This document shows positions 10,506 through 22,639 of a stretch of 64,000 nucleotides of DNA, piece by piece. The translations under genes were made by a program, and so were the position numbers. The DNA comes from Molossus alvarezi. Its lineage: Eukaryota; Chordata; Mammalia; Chiroptera; Molossidae. Location of the stretch: NCBI GenBank assembly GCA_037176705.1, contig CM073886.1, positions 126,758,001 to 126,822,000 of the forward strand. The letters are read 5' to 3'. Numbering within the stretch: the stretch's first letter is position 1; each line of letters starts with the position of its first letter. The notes beneath the pieces were generated by a model. It did no database searches. It saw only the letters and a program-made list of their open reading frames with translations, and was not told where the DNA came from.

Positions 10506-11636
10506 CATCTTGCTAATGGCCGCACAAAATACATCTAGATGAAGCACAGACGCTCACTGACACAGCTCAGAGCCTTGGTGTCTTGATGCTGAGATGCTGA
10601 GTGTAGGTCCTGGGTGTGAGCTGCCCCCCAATGACTCAAAACACACATGCTGAATGCTGTTCTCCCCTTTTTTGTAAAAGCAAAATTCCTTTCCAGATTC
10701 CTTTCAGTTAGCGAAAACTGCTGCTGGTGTAAGTCTTTCATAAAAGCAAAGTGGCCTAAAGCAAACTTTCCAGAGCAGGGTGTACCTGCATCATGCTACT
10801 CTCTGCACTACCTGTGATACCCCTTGAACGTTTTCCTTCGGATTTCCTGCTCTACCGTTTTGCTTTGCAGAGGCCGTGTGTGCTGTGTATAGAGCTATGA
10901 ATTACTTGTGAATTGTAGGCTTTGGAGTCTTCTTCTCCCACTTATCACCTTCTGTTTTTCCCATGTATTAGACCTCCAAGGAATAGGAATACTTCTTTCC
11001 ATAGACTGTCTTTCTAGCCATGTTTTTGAAGGCATAGTCTGTCGTTACTTCCAGGGTATAAAGCAATTACACACTACTTTTGACAACTGTTGTTCCATTG
11101 TTTAATTTTAGTTCTACATTGTTCTCTTTTTTGTCATTGAGATCATATTAGTTGTTTTGAGGATAAATATACAGATATTTACATTTGTACACAATTCTTA
11201 ACATACAGACGAAAAACCTAAAAGTCAGGTAGTTGTGATTCTTTTCCAAACAGTTATTCCAGTGGCCTTCCCGCTTAAAATTTGGAGGCTAATTTTTTAA
11301 TAGAGTAGCAAGAACCAAGTTCTTAAGCGGAAGTTTATATCGAAGCATGGTTCTTACCTGAGAGCCTCTGAAATATTTTCTTTCTTGTCTATCTCCTGAG
11401 TGTTTCCATGCTCAAAACTATCTGTAACATCTAAATTGGAAGGTTAGTATAACTTTACAATTTAGGGTTTCTTCCCCCTAAAAATGTGTATCTTAGGACC
11501 AGGAGCAATTATCAACAAAATAGTTTTGAGCATATCAATGAAAAAATGGTGACTTCTACATATTTCCCAATAAACAGAACTCGGTTTCCTGGGGAGGGCG
11601 GGGGAAGCTGATTGCAGGTCTGGGGTAAGAAAAGTG
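10506..11636. other. No gene recognised
   Basis: About 1.1 kb of AT-rich single-copy-looking sequence. ORFs are under 70 codons. I see nothing to name. Confidence 0.4.
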
Positions 11637-11653
11637 AAAGATGTCCCTGGGAC

Positions 11654-12921
11654 ATTGGACAGCTACTTGCCAAAAAATGAAGCTAGAAAACCAACTTACA
11701 CCATACACGAGAATAAGTTCAAAATGGATAAAAGACTTAAATGTAACTCATGAATCCATAAAAATTCTAGAAGAATATGTAGGTAACAAAATCTCAGACA
11801 TCATATGCAGCAGATTTTTATCTGATAGAACACCTAAGGCAAGAGAAACAAAGGAAAACATGAACACACGGGACTACATCAACTCAAAAGCTTCTGCACA
11901 GCAAAAGAAACAACCATCAAAATGGAAAGGTAACCCACTGTATGGGAGAACATAATTGCCAATGATGCATCAGATAAGGGATTAATTTCCAAAATATATA
12001 GAGTGCTCATAAAACTCAATGAAAGGAAGACAAAGAACCTAACTAAAAAATGGGCAGAGGAGCTGAATAGACACCTCTCCAAACAGGATGTACAAATGGC
12101 CAAGAGACAGATGAAGAAATGCTCAACATCACTAATCATCAGAGACGCAAATAAAAACAAAAATGAGGTATCACCTCACACCTGTCAGTGAGGTGATCAA
12201 CAAATCATCAAACAACAAGTGCTGGCGAGGGTGTGGAGAAAGGGGGACTCTAGGACACTGCTGGTGGGAATGCAGACTGATGCAGCCACTGTGGAAAACA
12301 CTATGGTGTTACCTCAAAAAGTTAAAAATTGAGCTGCCATTTGACCCAGTGATCAAACTTCTAGGAATATACCCTAAGAAACCTGAAACACCAATCAGAA
12401 AGAATATATGTACCCCTATGTTCATAGCAGCACTATTTACAATTGATGAGATCTGGAAACAACCCAAGTGTCCATCAGTAGATGAGTGGGTAAAAAAGCT
12501 GTGGTACATGTACACAGTGGAGTTCTATGCAGCTGTAAGAATGATTTCTTATCCTTTGAGATGGCATGAAAGGACCTGGAAAGTATTATGCTAAGTGAAA
12601 CAAGCCATGTAGAGAAAGACAAATATCACATGATCTCACTTATTTGTGGAATATAATGAACTAAACAAACTGATGAACAAAATTGACCCAGAGACATAGA
12701 GGTGGGGTACAGACTGACAAGCCTCAGAGAATGGGGGGTTGGGGCTGTAGCAATAAACCACAGAACTTACATGCATGTATGTATGACCAATGAACATAGA
12801 CAACAAAGTGAAGATGGGGGGAGGGGAGAGGGGGGAGCCTGTCAATGGGGGAAAAGGAGAAACATCTGTATCAAAAATAAATTAATAAATAAAAAAATAT
12901 ATAAATAAATTTAAAAAAAAC
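11654..12921 (+). mobile_element. 5'-truncated L1 with target-site duplication
   Basis: Corresponds to the last third of L1 ORF2 plus the 3' UTR of the intact element at 34787-40617. The frame is broken into pieces at 11641-11955, 12003-12191 and 12163-12594, and the Cys-rich segment KCWRGCG...HCWWEC is still readable. It is flanked by AAAGATGTCCCTGGGAC (11637-11653) and AAAGATGTCCCTAGGAC (12922-12938), a 17-bp target-site duplication with one mismatch, and ends in an A-rich tail. Confidence 0.95.
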
Positions 12922-13102
12922 AAAGATGTCCCTAGGACAGTTTGTTGCACTAGAAAACAAGAGCAGTGTGCAAGACTAGTAGTGTGTCAAAGAGGGGAAA
13001 TGTGAGATTGCAGGGCTTTCATTGACCTAAGATAACAAAATCTGACTATCAAATAGAATATAAGTACAATTATATACTTTTTATGATTTGTGGTGGTTGT
13101 TA

Positions 13103-13352
13103 ATCCTCACATGAGGATATTTTCCTATTGATTTTTAGAATGGAAGGGGGGGGAGGAAGAAAGGGAGGGAGGAAGAGAGAGAGAGAGAGCGAGAGAGAAA
13201 TGTGACAGACACATTAATTGTCTTCCTCCCACATGACCCAACCAGGGCCAGGGGGCAATCTTGCAACCCAGGAATGTGCCCTTGATTGGAATTAGTCCTG
13301 TGACCCTTTGGTCCCCAGGCTGATGCTCTAACCACTGAAAAACCCCAGGGCT
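13103..13352 (-). mobile_element. VES-related SINE, minus strand
   Basis: Minus-strand copy of the TTTGGCTC / GTGAGGATTAA subtype: TCCTCACATGAGGATATTTT at the left and a reversed tRNA-like head (CTGATGCTCTAACCACTGA) at the right, with a long AG-rich tract between. Confidence 0.85.
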
Positions 13353-13849
13353 ATGTTTATCTGTTTATATGTTTATTTTGCCAATGAAAGGGAAAGAAAG
13401 GAGAAGACAAGAGAAGCCGGGGGCTGCCGGAGGATGTGGCAGTGTTTCTGCCAGACCAAGGGGTGGGCACGAAACAGGGTCACTCAGGAAACACTCATTC
13501 CGCGGCCTGGCTCAGTCCTGGTCTCCTGGCCTCAGAAGGGTGTGTCCCAGACTCAAACTCCGCCAGGCTCGGCAAAACCGAGAGCTGGAGATTGTCAGAA
13601 ATCATGGAGTCCTCACAGCGGGTGTGGTGCTCCGCTCTGCAAGAGGGATCTGAGCGGTTGGTGTCACACTACTCAAATATACTGCAAAACAGCTGTTCGG
13701 TTCATTAATTGATTCAACAAAGCCCTCATTAATTACCATTGGATGTCACTAGGACATATCTTTTATTCTGCAGATTGTTAAAAAAAATAATTATTCATCC
13801 AGCCATTGCTGTATAAATTGCATTGTAATCTAATAAGCCAATTAGTGAA
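13353..13849. other. No gene recognised
   Basis: Overlapping open frames of 90-119 codons at 13353-13712 occur in three frames at once and match nothing I know. They are not called as coding. Confidence 0.4.
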
Positions 13850-14475
13850 ATTTGAAAAGGTATAAGCACCCCCATGTTCACCGCAGCCTCATTTACAATA
13901 GCTAAGATAGAGAAGCAATCTAAGTGCCCATCAGTAGATGACTGGATGAAAAAGCTGAAGTGCATATATAAATGGAATATCACTCAGCCATAAAAAAAAA
14001 GTAATCCTACCATTTGTGAGAACATGGATGGGTTTAGAGTGAAATAAGTCAGAGAAAAAAAATAACATATGATTTCACTTATATGTGGACTCTAAAGAAC
14101 AAAAATAAATGAACAAACAAAACAAACAAACTCGAAGATACAGAAAACAAACAGATGGTTGCCAGATGGGTGGGGTTAAAGGGCTACATGAACGGTGAAA
14201 AATATTAAGTACAAATTGGTAGTCACACAACAGTCATGGGGATGTAAAATACAGCATCGGAAATACAGTCAATAATACTGTGAAAACAAACAAAGAGATG
14301 TATCAGGGGGTCCACTTTGTAATAAATGTCTAAACACTATGCTGTACACCCAAATCACAATAATATAAAATAATATTGAATGTCAACTGTAATTGACAGA
14401 AAACCACATCGCATGGTACACCTTAAATATGTACAATTTTAAAATAAAATAAACATATTTTATGACTAAAAAATT
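13850..14475 (+). mobile_element. Old L1 3' end
   Basis: Diverged L1 tail: CACCCCCATGTTCACCGCAG, TTTACAATAGCTAAGAT, CATCAGTAGATGACTGGATG, ending near AAAATAAAATAAACATA. Its 3' UTR differs from that of the intact L1 here, so it belongs to an older subfamily. Confidence 0.75.
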
Positions 14476-14944
14476 AAAAGAAAGCAATTAGTGAGAGAAA
14501 GAACATCTTTATAGTAGACACCCAACTAATAAATGAAGATGAATGAGAGGATGAAGCCTTCATCATTTTGCAATCCCCCACCGATAGAGTGGATCTAGGT
14601 GATGGTCATTAACAGATTTTAAAACCATCACTTAAGACATTCCCGGAAACGTTTGTTACAGAGGGTTCAAGCCCACATCCCCTAAATCCAGCTACAGTTC
14701 TTAATCTCACTCTCAGATATAATGTGCCTCTTAATTAATAGGAAGACTCAGCATCATTTATGAAGTATTTTTGCCTATGAAATTCTAACTAAATCTAATA
14801 AACATCAAGATCATAGGTTCACAAGAGCTATGTGTAATGAAAGAAAATGAAACAACACATAGGGAACAATCAGCCAAATTCAGGAAGTGAAAAATTCCAC
14901 AGGACAAATCACCTACATTTGTAAACAATGAAAAGCAAGTAAAA
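14476..14944. other. No gene recognised
   Basis: AT-rich sequence with no ORF of interest. Confidence 0.4.
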
Positions 14945-15178
14945 GCCCTGACCAGTTTGGCTCTGCAGTTAGACCCTCAGCTCTCAGAACGAAGGGCTCA
15001 GGGTTGGATTCGATTCTGGGTCAAGGACCTGTATCTGGGTTGCAGATTCCATCCTGGCCCCAGTTGGAGTCCTTCAGGAGGCAACCAATAATGTGAGATG
15101 TTTCGCCCCCACCCCCTTCCACTCTATCTAAAAAAAGAACAATGGAAAATATCCTCTAGTGAGGATTAACAACAACAA
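14945..15178 (+). mobile_element. VES-related SINE
   Basis: GCCCTGACCAGTTTGGCTCT head, CCAGTTGGAGTC and AGGCAACCAA core, ending GTGAGGATTAACAACAACAA. Confidence 0.85.
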
Positions 15179-15282
15179 AAAGGCAAGAAAAAGGGTCAAG
15201 GGAGAGGGTAATAATTAACTACAAAACAAAAAAATTTTTAATGAGACAAATCAATTCTATGCAATGTGTGGGTCAGCTGAAG

Positions 15283-15520
15283 GCCTGCAGGCGGCTCGGT
15301 GGTTAGAGCCTCACGCAGAAAACAAAGGGTCGAGGGTTCGATTCCCTGTCAAGAGCACACATGTACCTGGGTTACAGGTTTGACGAGGTCACCTGCAGGA
15401 GGCAACCAGTTGATCTCTCTCTCTCTCCCCCCCTCCCTCCCTTTGACTCTCTGTAAAAATCAATGAAAAAAAATATCTTCAGGTGAGGATTAACAACAAC
15501 AACAACAACAACAAGAAATA
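15283..15520 (+). mobile_element. VES-related SINE with (CAA)n tail
   Basis: tRNA-like head with B-box-like GGTTCGATTCC, CAGGAGGCAACCAGTTGAT core, GGTGAGGATTAACAACAACAACAA tail. Confidence 0.85.
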
Positions 15521-15611
15521 AACTGAAAAGAGGCATTTCAAAGATAGGGCAGTTTGAACACCTACTGATTATTAGATAACATTAAAATTATTGTTACCAC
15601 TATAAAGTATA

Positions 15612-15761
15612 GGCCGGCTGGTGTGGCTCACTGGTTGAGCATCGACCCTGCACCAAGAGGTTGCTAGTTCCATTCCCGATCAGGGCACATGCCCAGGTTG
15701 TGGGCCAAATACCCAGTGGGGGGCATGCAGGAGGCAGCCAATAAATGTTCTCTCTCCTCAA

Positions 15762-15797
<36 letters not shown>

Positions 15798-15838
15798 CCC
15801 TCTTCTTCTCTCTCTAAAATCAATCAATTAATAAAAAA
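15612..15838 (+). mobile_element. VES SINE
   Basis: GGCCGGCTGGTGTGGCTCAC head, CATGCCCAGGTTGTGGGCC core, a long CT tract and a CTCTCTAAAATCAATCAATT end. A young-looking copy. Confidence 0.92.
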
Positions 15839-16117
15839 ACTATGAAGTATAATAATGACATTGTGATTATAAAAGGAGGCCTGATGTGTTATGGATAAAT
15901 ACTGAAGTACTGCCAGGGAGAATGATATGATGTGTATGATTTACCATAAAATACTCTGGCAAAAAACAAAAACCCCTGTGCAGATATTCAAGCAAGATTG
16001 CCAACTATGGAAAATTGTTAAAGCCTCGGTAATGCACACATTAGGGTTCATTAAACTATTTTTTGCTATGGGCATACTTGAAATGTTTCAAATTAACAGC
16101 TCAAACTACAAATAGAG

Positions 16118-16425
16118 CCCAGCTGGTGTGGCTCAGTGGTTGAGCATGGACCCATGCACCAAGAGGTCACCAGTTCGATTCCTGCTCAGGACACATGCCC
16201 AGGTTGTGGGCCTGATGCCCAGTGAGGGGGCATGCAGGAGGCATCGGTTCAATGTTCTCTCTCATCAATGTTCCTAGCATTCTCCCTCTCCCTTCCTCTC
16301 TCTCTAAAATAAATAAAATAAAACAGGTAGCCATTCGATGTTCTCTTTCATCGATGTTTCTATCTTTCTCTCCCTCTCCCTTCCTCTCTCTCTAAAATAA
16401 TAAAATAAAACAACAAATAGAACCT
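16118..16425 (+). mobile_element. VES SINE with duplicated tail
   Basis: Full VES unit (GCCCAGCTGGTGTGGCTCAG...CTCTCTAAAATAAATAAA) followed directly by a second copy of the last ~90 bp (16325-16410, ATTCGATGTTCTCTTTCATC...CTCTCTAAAATAATAAAA). It arose either by tail duplication or by insertion of a heavily truncated second copy. Confidence 0.88.
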
Positions 16426-16426
16426 T

Positions 16427-18529
16427 GTCAAAAGATGTCCAAGAGCTATGAGTATAAATCGATCAAAACAGAGTTATATTTATATGTGTGTGTGCGTATA
16501 AAATAGATACACATAGAAATATGTTAAAAATCTGTTGAGCTCCCAAAGCCAGATTCAGAGAATATAAAACACAAATATGCCAGGGTTACTATGCATCAGG
16601 ATGTTCTCTGAAGTTAAGAGCCTTACACATCACAATTCCCTCTGAACTTGAGAGCGTTACAAAATCCAAAGGGAGATCTGGTCAATATCTGTACCCAAGT
16701 ATGAACGCCCAGATAGATACCTTCTTGCTCCTGCTCTGATATTATTATCATATAGTTTGCCAGTTGCACCTTGCTGGTGATTGATACAGAGAACCAGGGC
16801 CCCCCCGCTGGTTCTCACCCTTGTAACTTCCTGGCACCCACAGCACAGGCTGGCTGTACCTCCCCCCTCCCTTGGCCTCAGCTGTGACAATTCTCAGTTG
16901 GCCTGACACTTCTACCCTCCAGGCTGAGCTCTTTGATTCTGAGCACCTCTGCCCCAATTCTCAACTCAGCTGTGAGTGTCCCAAGCAGCTCCCCTACAGC
17001 TTCAGCTAGCTTGAGCTTTCAATCACTTGCCATCTTCACTATTTCATTGTTCGATGTTTTTCTGTTCTGTGATGTCTAATATATTATTTCTACCGTAGTC
17101 TTTTTTTCACCCCCTACAGTTAAGCAAATAATAAAAATGTGACTTTGAAGTGAGGTTTCAGGTGTAGAATGTTTCTTTCTGGTCATCAAATCAGCTACTA
17201 CAACGCTCATGTGGCTGGCTGGGTTCTGAATGGTCCCCTGGCTGCGTTTTTGTTCTCTAACTACAATGTCATGTCTGAAAACTGTAGCCAGTTCTTCGTC
17301 TCTGTGGGTACAGTCCCGTCGTAGCACCGGGAACATGGAAGGATAACAAAAGGTGCTCCCTAAGTGTTGGAAAGACCAGATGTTATGGCAGTAAGATGAA
17401 TATCTAACTGAAATCTTTAAGGTACTTAGGTGAACAGGCTATTTGACACAGAGGAAGGATGTATTGGAATAGAATTCACAATGGATATTATGTGCTGAGG
17501 AAAAATAATCAATTTAGAGAAAGAAAACTTTCAAAGAAAGGCAGTATTTAACATTTGTTCTCATTAAGATGATAATCCTGTCCGTAATACTATTGATAAT
17601 AATGATCATCATAAGAATAACTGAACAAATTAATTTCTGCCCAGTAATCCTAAATACCTGTATTCGCTTTTGTTATTGCATGCATTCCCGAAAGCTACTT
17701 TCTAATGAGAGTTAATGGTCATTTCAGAGATGACAACCGGAGGCCTGGAGAGGTGAGAAAACCTGAGGGGTCACTTGGAGAGAGGTGCAGAGCTGCCCCT
17801 CATCCAGGCAGACTGTTTCTGGAGCTTCTTTGGGTGACACTGGTCCCAGCACAGTCTGAGGTCCTTTGAACTGAACAATTCACCAGGAGAAGACAGCGTG
17901 GGTAAGGGAAAGTCCACCTGAAGAATTGGGTGCCCTCCCTGTCCCCTCCTTCCCCCCTACTGACCCCAGCTTCCAGCCTCCCAACCCCCAACCTCAAACA
18001 TCCCTCTGCTCGGAGACTTGGTTTCAGTTTCCTTTTCCCAAACTAGCAGTATGATCTGGGGCTTTCCAAAAATCAGTGTCCTGAAAACAGTTTTCTTTCC
18101 TCCGGTGCACTGGTACGTTTCTTTGTACCCCTGACTCAATCTATGGTGAAGAGAGTTTGACCACAAATAACTTCACCCAAAATGATTGGGTGATTCAATT
18201 ATCTCATAGCATTAAAGTCGCCAGCCCACTTCCTACCAACTGGTTAGGACCCCCAAGAGACCAGAAGAGCATACAACACCGCGGGCTGGGGGCTTCTGAA
18301 TCCCAGATCCCCTGTGCCCTGGTGGGGGTCGGATGGGAGCGCGCAGCCTTTTCCCGGGCAAGCAGGGGCCCAGGATCCCGCAGCCCTGAGCCCCTCTGAC
18401 TCGGCAGGCCGCCTGGCCGCCTTTCATTCCAGAGCCCTGCGAGCACTCTGGGACCAGGAGGAGACTCCCTGGGAAATATTCTCAGCCCCTGTGGGCTTCT
18501 CGGGGGATGGTTGAAACACACACTTTCCT
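16427..18529. other. No gene recognised (2.1 kb)
   Basis: Mixed sequence becoming GC-richer after 18240. ORFs up to 105 codons overlap on both strands at 18200-18530 and look like GC-driven noise. No repeat family recognised. Confidence 0.4.
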
Positions 18530-18783
18530 GCAGAAAAGAGCACCCGGGGCAGGTCGCAGAGACCCGATGGCCGTGGCCCCCAAAGAGTCAGAGGTCCCCG
18601 GGGAGAGGCTGTCGACCCCGGAAACTCCCTGGAAAGGGTCACCTCGCTCCAAGACAGGCAAGTGACATCTGAAATCTTGAGGGCCTGGGCCTTTCGGAGC
18701 CACCTCGTTGTCCGACTGCCACCACCACAGGTCCTGAGGCGGAGATCCTAAGCGCTGTGGCCCAGACCACGCTCGCCCCCAAG
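18530..18783 (+). repeat. Low-copy repeat, copy C, left part
   Basis: Matches copy B at about 30500-30745 (shared blocks include CCCAAAGA(G/A)TCAGAG, TCACCTCGCTCCA and CTAAGCGCTGTGG / CCAAGCGCTGTGG). The match stops at CCCCCAAG, exactly where the provirus begins, and resumes at 24231. Confidence 0.85.
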
Positions 18784-19226
18784 TGCTGTACCCCAGGAGA
18801 GTCAACCTCACTCGGACACAAGGTAATTGTGAATATTAGGAGCTTTATTAGCTGCGCAGGAACTGCAGCCAACTTACACAGAGGAGAACTGCAGCGCCGA
18901 GCTCAGGGGGAGGGTTGCTTCTATAGGACAAGGGTTACTCAAGAGTTCAGCAGAGCAAGCGAGCTACTTGGACAGAAGCGGATGGATATCAGCAGTTAGC
19001 AGCTGCACAGCTGTTTATTTTATATTTCTGAACATTTACTAGACCCCAGCCCAGAATGTCTCATTGCCCCATCTGGCATCTCCTGATTGGTTAAGCTCAT
19101 GGTCAAACCCCTGTGGTCTTGGCTGATGCATACCTTCCTGTTCAAGAGCTTTTGCAAAAACAACTCGGGGTCAAGGATAGAACAAGGTCCTTCTTCTAGG
19201 GGATGGAAAATTACTGGGTTATAACA
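18784..19226 (-). repeat. Proviral 3' LTR
   Basis: 443 bp, starting TGCTGTACCCCAGGAGA and ending GGTTATAACA on the plus strand. Being next to the env remnant makes it the 3' LTR of a minus-strand element. It has about 30 bp (near 18870-18900) that the other LTR lacks. Confidence 0.92.
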
Positions 19227-19249
19227 TTCACCACTGGCCTTATGTACAG

Positions 19250-20904
19250 ATCAAATCTTTGATTCCTGTTGTTCATCTAATGACAACCTTTGGTAATGAG
19301 AGGCCAGGACTAATCATTTCACATATTGGACCCGCTCTCTTACGAAAGCTATTAATTTGTTTATACTTATAGCTCTACATGTCAGTCCTACAAATAGGAG
19401 TATGAGGGGCCTGCTAGAGCAGAGAGCAGAGTAGTGAGACAGGGGGGCCAGTTATAAAGGCCTTCGAACCAGCCATCACAGGCCTCTTCGCTTCTGGCCC
19501 GTTGTGCGAGGCGCTTCCTCAGAACCTGAACACTCTCTCTGATGGCTCCTGAGCTATTGGCTAGGCCTCTAAATGGGGTAAAATGTCAGTGAGATACCAG
19601 AGACCCACAGCTGAGTTGTAAAGAAGCACTTTATCATACGTGGGCTGGGGGTGCTCTCCCCAAATCCTCAGCCACCTGCCTTCTTTGTTGCCTGCTTTTA
19701 AAGGCACAAACTACAGAAAAACAAACTACAATCCCTTGGCGCCGCTTTTGGCACCGGTAAAGGCGGCTGATCCAGAGAAGGGGGAGAGAGGAGCTTGTTA
19801 CAGGTGAGGGTAACCATTAATCTCTTTTTTCTCATGGTTCCTCTCAGTTTCCTGAGGCTGTTATTAACCCCTTATCTTTATAGTCTTCTTTGGGTTTCTC
19901 AAGGCCCTTATGTTTATAAGAAAAAGAGTCTGCCTGGGTGTGTATGTGCAGTAACTGAGGGTCAGAATGGAGTTATTACATCCCTACTGGTATGATGTAC
20001 AAGTGAAATCATTGACTTTTTTTCTTATTAAGGAAACTAACTCTGTCCCTGTATTATTCCTGAATTATTGGCATAGAAACAGCAGATTTCGCCTAGTGCT
20101 ACACAGAGTCTTCCCTGCTTCAGGAAAGGGAGATCTAAACCTCATCTGCTTTGTACTGCTCACGGTTATACTTAGGTGGGCATATGCAAGTCCCTTGCCT
20201 TTGGATAGTCCCCAAAGTTAACTTGGGCTGGTCCCATGTACAGTTGTCAGCGTATGGCGTCTGGGAAATTGGCTCGGAGAGGCCTAGCCCTTTATAATAA
20301 GGTGGCCTCGAATTTGGGCATAACCAGCAGTCAGCCCCTATGACCTTCCTGTGGCCTAATAAAGGTCTGGCTGACTAATGATAGTAATCTGCATGGGGTC
20401 AGATTTTCCTATAGGGAAACCCTTGGTCTTGGTTAACCTTCTAAAACCTGAATGAGTGTCCCTGCTTCTTAGACAGTCCTTAGTAGTAAATATGGTTTCA
20501 CAACCTCAAGATGGACAAAACTATTGATTTGTATTTAAGCAACTTGTAGTGACAGTACCGCTCCCTGGGCATACATAGGTTCCTACCCCTGTAGTCCCCA
20601 TTCCCCCATAGATGTCCAAGCCCAGGGTAGGGGCCTTTCTATCTGACATCAATCTTCAGTAATGTTATCTGTGCCTATGACCTCTCATGAGATCACATAG
20701 GTTGAAACTAAAAATAGGTTTTTCTATCCCCTTTGTGGTGACATTTCTTAAGACCTCCCCTAATATCCTATTTCTAAGTTCCCAGTTCCACTGGGGCCTA
20801 GATCTATAAAGATCCCCCTGTACAGTCATAATCAGAACAATTAGAGTCCTGATAAACGCAAGAGTCTCATTGTTAAGGGATCTGGAGAGGTCTGCACCGT
20901 CCAT
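19250..20904 (-). pseudogene. Broken env gene of the provirus
   Basis: Env makes the surface and transmembrane subunits of the virus particle. The reading frame opens at 20904 on the minus strand with a hydrophobic leader-like stretch, then WELRN and, about 35 residues later, FNLCDL, in the positions of the N-terminal surface-subunit motifs of mammalian gammaretroviruses. A YVCPG motif is at about 20562-20575. At 19260-19560 the minus strand reads as the C-terminal part of the transmembrane subunit, including GLYNW, a hydrophobic anchor and the charged cytoplasmic start. Stops and frameshifts separate these pieces, and the part between about 19570 and 20500 is only partly recognisable. No intact protein is possible. 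Confidence 0.8.
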
Positions 20905-20909
20905 TCTGC

Positions 20910-21420
20910 TTTTTCCGCCTTCAGCCAGCAGTGGTGCAGCTAGACCAGGATGCCTTGACCTTGACAGCCATTGGTGCAGGCAGAATGACAGCCTATGGTC
21001 CTTTCCAGGCTGGAGTTCGTCCCCGGGTGGTGAATTTCTTTACCTACATTGAGTCCCCGGGCTGGAAAGGGTGCCAAGGGTCCGCGGTGGGCACAGGCAG
21101 GGCATCCCAGATGTGTTTATGGACGGCCTCTGGGCAGACTGCAGGGCCTGCAAGAACTGTAAGAGGGCGAGGGGAGCAGAGTGGTCCAGATTTCACCAGT
21201 TTCTAAAGTCCTGTTCATGTGCTCACCTGCCTGGAACTCTGTGGGCGGTAAGCACAATGGAGCTTCTAATTTATATTGAATCCCTTAGAGAATCCTGTGA
21301 TATCTTTGCTATCAAGGCAGGGCCGTTGTCTGATCGAAGGGCCAGGAGTAGCCTAAATCTGTTCCTCCCTTTACTGCATCCCAGACTGTTAATCTATTAC
21401 TAGGGGCAGGCTCTACCCCT
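20910..21420 (-). pseudogene. Broken integrase remnant
   Basis: On the minus strand SDNGPA is at about 21317-21334, the usual site of the second catalytic aspartate of retroviral integrases. It is followed by HCAYRPQSS near 21240-21265, then a frameshift. The upstream HHCC domain is not evident. A pyrimidine-rich tract occupies 21420-21790 instead. Confidence 0.8.
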
Positions 21421-21478
21421 CAGTGTCCTATCTTCTTCCCTTCCTGAGTATTCCTCCAATGTCCCGTCTTCCTGCAAT

Positions 21479-21660
21479 ATGTATGTCCCTTTCTTTTATC
21501 CTTCCTTAACTTTTTATTTCCTCTGCATAATCCTTTTCTTTTTATTTCTTCCCTCTCCACAATCCTTCTTCAGCTTGCTGATAGACCCTCTACGACTTAC
21601 ACAATCCTTCTTCAATTTACACAGACCCTCTGCGACTTTTCTAGTCCCTCCCCTGACATG
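21479..21660. repeat. Pyrimidine-rich tract with short internal duplications
   Basis: Plus-strand C/T-rich sequence containing repeated CAATCCTTCTTCA and GACCCTCT(A/G)CGACTT units, inside the provirus where the RNase H-integrase linker would be expected. Confidence 0.7.
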
Positions 21661-22035
21661 AACCTGAGAGCTTGTCAATCTACCCACTGTCTGCACATCC
21701 TCCAGCTTTTCTCCTCCTCCTCCCTACTTAGACCTGCACATTCCTCCTTCCTTCCACCTTCTCCCTTTCCCTGTGACCTTACTGGACATTGCCTGCCTCT
21801 CGGGAGTTCAGTGAGCGCGGTGTAACCTAGGGGGGTAGTCTGGTGCAGCTAGCTGACTCAAGTCCGACCCAGAGCCTCTGGGACTAACAACCTCCCATCA
21901 GGCAGTGTCCATCATCCATTGATTTCCTTCTTGACTTGTTTCTGCTTGGCTAGATCATTTTCCGACCTAGTGTATGTGGTGAGTCCCCACTGGTTTTAGG
22001 GCTGCTCTGGTCTGCAGCAGATCTCTCTTGCCCCA

Positions 22036-22422
22036 TCAGAGAGCCTGGATTAGGGCTATGAGTTCAGCCCATTGGGCTGAAGTTCCCTTATTCAAGGACT
22101 GTGACCAGATGACACAGTCCAGAGTTACTACTGCTGTCCCAGCATACCTGATTTCTTCCTGGACATAGTTGCTCCCGTCCGTGAACAATATCTCATCTGA
22201 TGATGGCAGTGGGTCATCCCTGAGGTCTGGTCGGCCATCTACAGTGTCGACTGCCTCCAGGTAGTCCTGCAGAGCTTTCTCCGGGTCATCATCTGGAGGC
22301 AGGCTGGCAGGATTGATGGCCAGCGTCTTGTGGAACTTGAAGTGGGGGCTGGCCTGGAGTGGCAGTGGCCAGCACTTGAATGATCTCTGGAGGAGAGCAC
22401 GTCCGAGTAGGGGTGTGGGCAT
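22036..22422 (-). pseudogene. RNase H fragment of pol
   Basis: 128-codon open minus-strand frame. It contains LFTDGS (22171-22188), whose Asp is the first catalytic residue of retroviral RNase H, then YAGTAVV, then AELIAL with the conserved Glu. The window frame ends soon after, so the later catalytic residues are not in this frame. The start Met at 22422 is only the first one in the open frame, not a real start. Confidence 0.88.
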
Positions 22423-22499
22423 TCGGGCAGGACCAGAAAGGAATCAGTCACAGTATTTTTCCCAAGGTCTATAGTCCTCTTTGGAGTCCAGGGATAGGT

Positions 22500-22560
22500 T
22501 AGGGCCCCACTGGCTCAGTGGAGACTGAGTCTGCTGCACCAGTGTCTACCAGGAGACTAA
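22500..22560 (-). pseudogene. Protease active-site remnant
   Basis: The minus strand reads LVDTGA at 22535-22552, the aspartic-protease active site of retroviruses. It lies only about 360 bp from the RNase H aspartate. In complete gammaretroviruses the whole reverse transcriptase, well over 1 kb, lies between, so that part has been deleted. Confidence 0.8.
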
Positions 22561-22639
22561 CTAGTTTGTGCCCTATTATTTAGTATTATTCTGGGTTCCG
22601 GAGGGCTCAGTTGGAAGGAGCTCTAGCCCTGTCATTTTC

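Noticed and set aside
13353..13712. Three overlapping plus ORFs of 90-119 codons
   Set aside because: All three frames open together, no family recognised, and the start lies inside a SINE.
15283..15520. tRNA gene in SINE heads with A- and B-box-like sequence
   Set aside because: No cloverleaf can be completed; these are the tRNA-derived heads of SINEs.
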